Positions 1-4,419 of a stretch of 7,002 bases of DNA are shown here, piece by piece. The position numbers and the translations under genes are program-made. Every line of letters begins with the position of its first letter. Position 1 is the stretch's first letter. Under the pieces are notes generated by a model, which did not search any database, was not told the DNA's origin, and was given only the letters and a program-made list of their open reading frames with translations. The stretch covers positions 1 through 7,002 of the forward strand of contig CAMVJE010000071.1 of the NCBI GenBank assembly GCA_947167745.1, written 5' to 3'. This DNA is from an uncultured Treponema sp. Lineage in GTDB: Bacteria > Spirochaetota > Spirochaetia > Treponematales > Treponemataceae.

Positions 1-6
1 AATATA

Positions 7-100
7 GAAAGTTGAAAACTGAAAGTGGAAAGTTGAAAGCTAAAATCTTTGTAAGTGAGAAATCTAGTTTTCCGTTTTCCGTTTTCCGTTTTCCGTTTTT
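7..100. repeat. Two inverted arrays of a 7-bp short tandem repeat
   Basis: Bases 7-41 read in 7-bp register as GAAAGTT, GAAAACT, GAAAGTG, GAAAGTT, GAAAGCT. Bases 68-95 are four exact copies of TTTTCCG followed by TTTTT. Read on the minus strand, the second array is GAAAACG repeated and ends in GAAAACT (complement of 66-72), which is an exact match to the unit at 14-20. The two arrays are therefore the same heptamer family in opposite orientation, separated by about 25 bp, and could form an imperfect purine/pyrimidine hairpin. The second array ends about 7 bases before the amidase ATG. The repeat is directly visible; any effect on transcription or translation is inference. Confidence 0.85.
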
Positions 101-106
101 GAACCT

Positions 107-1138
107 ATGAAACGACACATAATTCTATTTCTAACAATGATTTCTCTTTTAAGCCCGCTTTTCGCTCAGTCGGCAAATTTGAATTTAATCACTGAGTCAG
201 AAAAACTTGGTGCTTCGGTTTACTGGGATTCTTTGAGCGGCTCTGGTCTCCTAGAAAAAAACGGCCATCAGATTTCTTTTAGGGCAGGGGACGGCTTTGT
301 CTTGCAGGATTACAAAAAACTTGCCCTTACGGACGCTCCCGTGGTAAAAGACGGTGTTCTTTATGTAACCAAAGCCTTCCTTGACAGCGCTGACAAACTC
401 TTCAAAACCGAAACGAACGAAAGTAATGGTTATAAAATCGGCGCAATTCTCATTGATCCCGGTCACGGCGGAAAAGACCCCGGTGCTCAGATGACTCATA
501 AAATCAAAGGGAAAAATGTCACGGTACGCGAAAAAGACATAAATCTTGCTGTCGGTAAAATGCTTTACTCGCGCCTCAAAGCCGCCTATCCTGACAAAAA
601 AATCCTCATGACCCGCAACACTGATGTATTCCTCTCGCTTGCAGAACGCACTGAAATCGCAAACGGTGTTAAACTTGCCGACAAGGAAGCAGTTCTCTAT
701 GTCTCAGTGCATGTCAATTCTTCCCTCGACAAAAAGGCCAGCGGCTACGAGACCTGGTATCTTTCTCCTGGATACCGACGCACAGTTCTCGAAAAGACAG
801 GGGATGTAGACAAGAATCTTTTTAATGTAATGAATTCCATGATGGAAGAAGAATACACCACAGAAAGCATTCTTATCGCAAAATTCATCATGGACGGAAT
901 CGCCGCTCAGGTCGGAAATCTTTCCACTCCCCGAGGAATCAAGGCTGAAGAGTGGTTTGTCGTCAAAAATTCAAACATGCCGGCCGTCCTCGTCGAAGTC
1001 GGCTTCCTTTCAAACGAAAAAGAAGCCGCTCTCTTGGCTGATAATTCATACTTGCAAAAAATGTCTCTCGGAATATATAATGGTTTGTCCGCTTTTGTGA
1101 CTCACTTTGAGCGTTCCCGCGGATTCACCGGTCATTAA
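107..1138 (+). CDS. Exported N-acetylmuramoyl-L-alanine amidase (Amidase_3 family)
   Basis: Zinc-dependent amidase that cleaves the bond between N-acetylmuramic acid and L-alanine in peptidoglycan, acting in the periplasm. Residues 1-20 form a signal peptide (KRH, then a hydrophobic core, probable cleavage after LFA). Residues about 25-100 resemble the copper-amine-oxidase N-terminal-like 'stalk' domain often found in bacterial cell-wall enzymes. Residues about 112-335 are the Amidase_3 catalytic domain: IDPGHGGKDPGA with zinc ligand His120, REKDINLAV with Glu142, SVHVNSS with His202, and VLVEVGFLSN with catalytic Glu297. All four key residues are present, so it should be active. No convincing Shine-Dalgarno precedes the ATG because the upstream bases are heptamer repeat. 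The start is nevertheless chosen because it gives an intact signal peptide. The next gene follows after 6 bp, suggesting an operon. The exact physiological role (daughter-cell separation or opening the wall for flagella) cannot be read from the sequence. Confidence 0.95.
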   Translation: MKRHIILFLTMISLLSPLFAQSANLNLITESEKLGASVYWDSLSGSGLLEKNGHQISFRAGDGFVLQDYKKLALTDAPVVKDGVLYVTKAFLDSADKLFKTETNESNGYKIGAILIDPGHGGKDPGAQMTHKIKGKNVTVREKDINLAVGKMLYSRLKAAYPDKKILMTRNTDVFLSLAERTEIANGVKLADKEAVLYVSVHVNSSLDKKASGYETWYLSPGYRRTVLEKTGDVDKNLFNVMNSMMEEEYTTESILIAKFIMDGIAAQVGNLSTPRGIKAEEWFVVKNSNMPAVLVEVGFLSNEKEAALLADNSYLQKMSLGIYNGLSAFVTHFERSRGFTGH

Positions 1139-1144
1139 AAACGG

Positions 1145-1624
1145 ATGCCTGAAATGAAAATCGAAAATTGCATACAGTTCCTTCAAAAAAATAAAATAAA
1201 GATTGCTCTCGCAGCTGGTGGAATCATCCTTCTTTTTTTCGCGCTTTATTTTTTCTCACATCTTGGAAGAGACAGGCGTGTTTTTATCTATCCTGTTTCC
1301 GGTTCATCAAAAACCCAGAAGGAAGTGCGATATCTCAATTCTCAGCCTGTTCAGGGCAAAATTAATTACTATGTTGATGAATTGATCTTGGGGCCGTCAT
1401 TTTACAGGGGTAGGGCTCTTTTTACACCAGGTACTGCTGTTGAATTTTGCTTTTTAAGTGAAAAAACACTATATGTAGGGCTTTCAAAAGAGGCCGTGCT
1501 TCAAGAAAACGGAGCTCCTCTTCTTTCTGAGGCGGTTGCACTTTTCAGAAAAAACATAAAAAAGAATTTTACAGGTATCAAAGATATAGAAATTTTTGTC
1601 AGTGGAAACTGCATTTCAAATTGA
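1145..1624 (+). CDS. Membrane-anchored GerMN-domain protein
   Basis: A 159-residue protein with a short basic N-terminus, one hydrophobic segment at about residues 18-38 (rich in Ala, Ile, Leu, Phe) and no obvious cleavage site, so probably an N-terminal anchor with the rest in the periplasm. Residues about 45-153 look like a GerMN domain: VFIYPVSG at the start, then YYVDELILGPS, ALFTPGT and TLYVGLSKEAVL. The domain is known from sporulation/germination proteins (GerM) and from other envelope proteins; its biochemical role is poorly defined, and nothing here implies that this organism sporulates. It starts 6 bp after the amidase stop, so the two are probably co-transcribed and may act together on the cell wall. 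The start at 1145 has only a weak ribosome site; an ATG at 1154 would shorten it by three residues with no effect on the domain call. Confidence 0.8.
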   Translation: MPEMKIENCIQFLQKNKIKIALAAGGIILLFFALYFFSHLGRDRRVFIYPVSGSSKTQKEVRYLNSQPVQGKINYYVDELILGPSFYRGRALFTPGTAVEFCFLSEKTLYVGLSKEAVLQENGAPLLSEAVALFRKNIKKNFTGIKDIEIFVSGNCISN

Positions 1625-1643
1625 AAATCACTTTAAATTTTCA

Positions 1644-1672
1644 TTGACAAAAAAGAATATATATTAGATACT
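1644..1672 (+). promoter_or_regulatory. Probable sigma70-type promoter of flaA
   Basis: A perfect -35 box TTGACA at 1644-1649 is followed, after a 17-bp AT-rich spacer, by GATACT at 1667-1672, which matches the -10 consensus at four of six positions. Transcription would start near 1679, leaving a leader of about 40 bases that contains the flaA ribosome site. I see no sigma28-type flagellar promoter (TAAA...GCCGATAA-like) here, so flaA looks housekeeping-driven. Transcripts from the amidase operon could also read through, because no terminator is visible between 1625 and 1643. Confidence 0.7.
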
Positions 1673-1705
1673 GTAAGATATACAAGGCTACATCAATAGA
1701 GTAAA

Positions 1706-1711
1706 AAGGAG
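1706..1711 (+). promoter_or_regulatory. Strong ribosome binding site of flaA
   Basis: AAGGAG lies 9 bases before the ATG at 1721. It is the clearest Shine-Dalgarno in the window and contrasts with the weak or absent sites before the amidase, GerMN and Rel genes. This fits high-level synthesis of a structural protein and fixes the flaA start. Confidence 0.85.
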
Positions 1712-1720
1712 CTTCGAAAA

Positions 1721-2860
1721 ATGAAGAAAACTTTAGTTTTATCGGCAGCATTGATGACGCTCGTAGGACTTTCATCTTTCGCAGAAGAGAGAACCCTTAT
1801 CGACTTCACAACGCTCAAAGCAGACATCGCTGTTTATCCTCAGGATTACGACGGTGAGAAAAAGGAGAACCAGAACAAGCGTACTATTATGAATTACGCT
1901 GGTGCAGCTGGTGCATCATTCAGTTCAGAGCAGAAACAGCTCATGAAATCATCTCTCGCTCTCGATCAGTGGGAAGTTGTTCTCAACAGTTCAGCACGCA
2001 ATGTAAGCAGCTTGGCTCAGTCTCAGGTTAGACCAGCTCCAGTTAGTGCAAACTCTAAACAGCCATTTGCTGGTGGAGAGGTTATGGGTGTACGAGTTGT
2101 ATTCCCTTCTGGTGCATATAATGCAAATGCAAAAATCGTTCCACCGTTCTCAATTCCTGCTTATGAGCCATACTCACAGGCTGATGACAATGGTGACCGA
2201 CAGCCTGCTGAAAAAGCTGAAAATGGCGAATCTTCAGGACCAAAATGGTTGTTCGAAGCTGATGATCCATCAGACAAAGCTTCTCCTGCTTACGGTCTCG
2301 TTAAGAATGTTGGCACACTCAAAAAGATTGCTGTTACAACACAGGGTATGAACTACCCACACGCTCTCTATGTTCTTTTGAGCGATACAGACGGTGTTGT
2401 TCGCCGCTACTTCATGGGTTACCTCGGATTCGATGGTTGGAAAACTCTTGAATGGAACAACCCAGAGTACATCACAGAAGTTCGCACTCGCGAAATCCGT
2501 GTATATCCAATCTATCCACGTGGAGAGCCATTTGTTAAGTTCGAAGGCTTCCAGGTTTGCCGTGACGCAGCTCATGTTGGAGATGACTTCATCGGTTACT
2601 TCAAAGACGTAAAGATTATCTACGACAAAGCTAACCTTACTTCAGAGCGCGATATCGCTGATGAAGATATTTGGGGAATCATCGGTCGTAAAGAATCTGC
2701 ACGCCAGGCTCTCGAAATGTCTCGCTTCGGTAACAAACAGGTTAACCGCTATGTTGAGAAACAGAAGATGGCTGTAGAAGAGAACTTCACTGCTTCACTC
2801 GCTGAAGATGGTGAATCAAACGCTCAGTCAAACGGCGGTCAGGCAGCTGACGCAAAATAA
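1721..2860 (+). CDS. flaA: Flagellar filament outer layer (sheath) protein FlaA
   Basis: FlaA is a sheath protein covering the FlaB core of spirochaete periplasmic flagella; it is exported by the Sec route and affects filament stiffness and helical shape. Residues 1-21 are a signal peptide (KK, hydrophobic core, cleavage after SFA). Recognisable FlaA stretches follow: TLIDFTTLKADI (25-36), GVRVVFPSGAYNANAKIVPPF (start 123), NYPHALYVLLSDTDG (211-225), REIRVYPIYPRGEPFVKFEGF (start 257) and DEDIWGIIGRKESARQALEM (start 314). The 379 residues are somewhat longer than the roughly 350 I recall for T. pallidum FlaA1. The extra length may sit in a polar segment at 151-176 and a C-terminal low-complexity tail at 355-379. 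The mature protein has a single cysteine, Cys280. Codon choice (many CTC, CGC, GTT, CAG, AAC, TAC) differs from the T-ending style of the downstream genes, as expected for an abundant protein. It has its own promoter and terminator. Confidence 0.95.
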   Translation: MKKTLVLSAALMTLVGLSSFAEERTLIDFTTLKADIAVYPQDYDGEKKENQNKRTIMNYAGAAGASFSSEQKQLMKSSLALDQWEVVLNSSARNVSSLAQSQVRPAPVSANSKQPFAGGEVMGVRVVFPSGAYNANAKIVPPFSIPAYEPYSQADDNGDRQPAEKAENGESSGPKWLFEADDPSDKASPAYGLVKNVGTLKKIAVTTQGMNYPHALYVLLSDTDGVVRRYFMGYLGFDGWKTLEWNNPEYITEVRTREIRVYPIYPRGEPFVKFEGFQVCRDAAHVGDDFIGYFKDVKIIYDKANLTSERDIADEDIWGIIGRKESARQALEMSRFGNKQVNRYVEKQKMAVEENFTASLAEDGESNAQSNGGQAADAK

Positions 2861-2880
2861 TTAAACTAGATTCCTAGTTA

Positions 2881-2911
2881 AACCGCTTGCAATTAGCAGG
2901 CGGTTTTTTTT
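2881..2911 (+). terminator. Rho-independent terminator after flaA
   Basis: A 10-bp stem AACCGCTTGC / GCAGGCGGTT (one G-U pair in the RNA) with loop AATTA is followed by an uninterrupted T tract (2904-2911). It lies 20 bases after the flaA stop. A second small hairpin, AACTAG / CTAGTT with a 4-base loop (2864-2879), sits just upstream and may add 3'-end protection of the mRNA. Confidence 0.93.
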
Positions 2912-2928
2912 ATATATAAATTATTCAC

Positions 2929-2956
2929 TTGCTTTAATATAATTTTATGATATGAT
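2929..2956 (+). promoter_or_regulatory. Probable promoter of the Rel-TPR gene
   Basis: TTGCTT at 2929-2934 and TATGAT at 2951-2956 are separated by 16 bp. The -10 matches consensus at five of six bases, and the -35 begins TTGC like the tRNA promoter at 6897. Transcription would begin about 6-8 bases later, essentially at the ATG at 2963. A perfect TATAAT also exists at 2938-2943, but no -35 lies at the right distance from it; using it would give a leader of only about a dozen bases. Either way there is no room for a normal leader. Confidence 0.5.
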
Positions 2957-2962
2957 TCAGAT

Positions 2963-4213
2963 ATGGAAAATTTTGTAAATTCATTGCCTAGCAAGAATAA
3001 TATTAAAGCAACTTACGAGTCTTACAAACCGGTTTTTTCAGAAATCGTTGCAAATGTAGAGAATAAACTTCGTAACAATCTTCATCTTTCTTCAAATCCA
3101 ACTTATAAATCACGAGTTAAATCCTTTAACAGTTATTATCGAAAAGTTCTTCGCCTTAAATCTGATGAGGCAGAAAAGAATAATTTTGTTGAACTTACTG
3201 ATATGATGGGAATTCGTGTCATCTGTGCCTTCCTTGAGGATTTGACTGAAGTAGAGCAGCAGATTAAAGAAAATTTTGTCGTCAAAGAAGTTGAATATAA
3301 GGGCGCCCAACAGTCTTTCCGGGAATTCGGTTATGAGTCAGTTCATGTCTTGGTGTCAATTCCAGCCGACTGTATGCCGAAAAAATGTGACCTTCCTCTT
3401 CCCGAATCTTTGGTTTGCGAGATTCAAATTCGTACAATTTTGCAGGATGCATGGGCTGAGGTTGAGCATGAACTTATTTATAAGTCGGAATTTACGCCTT
3501 TTGACATGCCTCTCCGGCGAAAACTTGCTTCAATGAATGCAAGCCTTACATTAGCTGATATTATATTTCAGGAAATTCGTGATTATCAGAAAAAACTTCA
3601 AGGTGAGGTTGAGGCTCGCCGAGCTTCATTTTATGAAAAGGCCGATGAACTTACACTTGTTTCAAGCGGCAAAAAGATTGAAAATCTTGAACCAAAAAGC
3701 ATCAGTAGGGTATCCCCCTATGTCCACGGAACAATTGATGATATGATTCTTGAAGCAATCCAGGCCCACAATCACGGGGATTTAGAAAAAGCTGTTGAGA
3801 TTTACAGCATTATCATCAATTCAGAGCCAACCCCGCAGGCTCCAGTTCTTGCCGTTATACACAAACATCGCGGTATGGCATATTTCTCGCAGAATAATTA
3901 CACTGCCTCCCTTGAGGATTTCCAGAAAAGCGTAATTTATGATCCCAACGCTTTCCGCTCTTATTATTATATTGGAATTGTTTTGAGCATTATGAACAAG
4001 CATGAAGATGCGATTGCGGCTTATACAGAGTCAATTCGAATCAATGAGTACCAGTCTCATGCTCATTTCAGACGGGCTGTTTCATATTACAAACTTGGGG
4101 ATTTTGATGCTGCTCTCAAAGATCTCACTGATGCACAGAGCCTTGGTTTAAATGACTCAGAAACAGAAAGCCTTCACGCTAAACTGATGGAAAAATTCGG
4201 AATGAAAATGTAG
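2963..4213 (+). CDS. RelA/SpoT-type alarmone synthetase with C-terminal TPR repeats
   Basis: Probable cytoplasmic (p)ppGpp synthetase, transferring pyrophosphate from ATP to GDP or GTP. The RelA_SpoT synthetase fold occupies about residues 15-215 with the family motifs in order: KSRVKS (49-54) for substrate binding, ELTDMMGIR (77-85) with metal-binding Asp80, FGYESVH (122-128), and EIQIRT (153-158) with Glu153, then AWAEVEHEL (163-171). There is no N-terminal HD hydrolase domain and no TGS or ACT domain, so it is a small synthetase-only protein. Residues about 205-245 form a helical linker. About 259-395 hold four TPR-like helical repeats (for example GDLEKAVEIYS, NNYTASLEDFQKS, NKHEDAIAAYTESI, GDFDAALKDL), a protein-binding scaffold that may control the synthetase. 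No Shine-Dalgarno precedes the ATG. It is flanked by the flaA terminator upstream and a hairpin element downstream, so it is probably a single-gene unit. The alarmone or other product made cannot be decided from sequence; tRNA-modifying toxic relatives share these motifs. Confidence 0.88.
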   Translation: MENFVNSLPSKNNIKATYESYKPVFSEIVANVENKLRNNLHLSSNPTYKSRVKSFNSYYRKVLRLKSDEAEKNNFVELTDMMGIRVICAFLEDLTEVEQQIKENFVVKEVEYKGAQQSFREFGYESVHVLVSIPADCMPKKCDLPLPESLVCEIQIRTILQDAWAEVEHELIYKSEFTPFDMPLRRKLASMNASLTLADIIFQEIRDYQKKLQGEVEARRASFYEKADELTLVSSGKKIENLEPKSISRVSPYVHGTIDDMILEAIQAHNHGDLEKAVEIYSIIINSEPTPQAPVLAVIHKHRGMAYFSQNNYTASLEDFQKSVIYDPNAFRSYYYIGIVLSIMNKHEDAIAAYTESIRINEYQSHAHFRRAVSYYKLGDFDAALKDLTDAQSLGLNDSETESLHAKLMEKFGMKM

Positions 4214-4316
4214 GGAGCCGGTCGCTGAAAGCGAACAAACTCACGAGGTGAGTTTTTAGGCGAGTCTCGGAAAAATCTGTGATTTTTCCGCGTAAGGGAG
4301 CGACGATGAAGCCTCC
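4214..4316. repeat. Multi-hairpin palindromic intergenic element
   Basis: The element begins directly after the Rel-TPR stop codon. It contains three consecutive perfect hairpins, each with a 3-base loop: TCGCT-GAA-AGCGA (4222-4234), AAACTCAC-GAG-GTGAGTTT (4237-4255) and a 10-bp stem at 4268-4290 centred on TGT. The outer segments also pair: GTCGCT (4221-4226) with AGCGAC (4299-4304), and GGAG (4214-4217) with CTCC (4313-4316). GGGAGC occurs near both ends (4213-4218 and 4296-4301). The organisation resembles dispersed palindromic repeats (REP- or MITE-like) known in many bacteria, but I cannot test copy number. The second hairpin ends in five T bases and might act as a weak terminator for the gene upstream. 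Confidence 0.75.
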
Positions 4317-4395
4317 AAATCCTGATAAGAAAATATCAAAGATCGATTTGTATGTTTGCCTGTCTGTAAATCACTCCCGGAATGGATTTTTCTGA
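4306..4395 (+). CDS. Possible 29-codon small ORF upstream of dinG
   Basis: An ATG at 4306 opens a 29-residue reading frame (MKPPNPDKKISKIDLYVCLS at the start, ending NGFF) that stops with TGA at 4393-4395. AGGGAG at 4295-4300 stands 5 bases before the ATG, a better ribosome site than that of the dinG gene itself. The ribosome site and start codon lie in the tail of the multi-hairpin element. The peptide has no recognisable domain, signal or membrane segment. It could be a leader peptide affecting dinG translation, a relic of a longer gene, or chance; chance is quite possible at this length. Confidence 0.2.
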   Translation: MKPPNPDKKISKIDLYVCLSVNHSRNGFF

Positions 4396-4419
4396 CGTTT
4401 TTTGGTAAGATTTCAAGTT

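Noticed and set aside
7..100. CRISPR-like array
   Set aside because: The repeat unit is 7 bp in direct tandem with no spacers; this is a simple short tandem repeat.
251..499. Minus-strand open frame of 82 codons inside the amidase gene
   Set aside because: It lies wholly within a gene with complete catalytic motifs and has no ribosome site or recognisable domain. Other minus-strand and off-frame openings inside flaA, the Rel gene and dinG were rejected for the same reason.
1145..1624. Evidence of sporulation from the GerMN domain
   Set aside because: GerMN domains occur in many non-sporulating bacteria, and the neighbouring FlaA marks a spirochaete, which do not form endospores.
2963..4213. 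Toxic alarmone synthetase of a toxin-antitoxin or phage-defence system (FaRel or CapRel type)
   Set aside because: No small antitoxin-like gene is adjacent on either strand, and the neighbours are housekeeping genes with no mobile-element signs. The motifs alone cannot separate toxic from ordinary synthetases.
4237..4257. Dedicated rho-independent terminator after the Rel-TPR gene
   Set aside because: The hairpin AAACTCAC / GTGAGTTT is AT-rich at its base and its T tract mostly belongs to the stem; it is better treated as part of the multi-hairpin element, with termination only possible.
4402..4419. TTG start for dinG, adding six residues
   Set aside because: No ribosome site precedes it, and the added residues (MVRFQV) are not part of the JAB domain; ATG at 4420 is simpler. 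It cannot be excluded fully.
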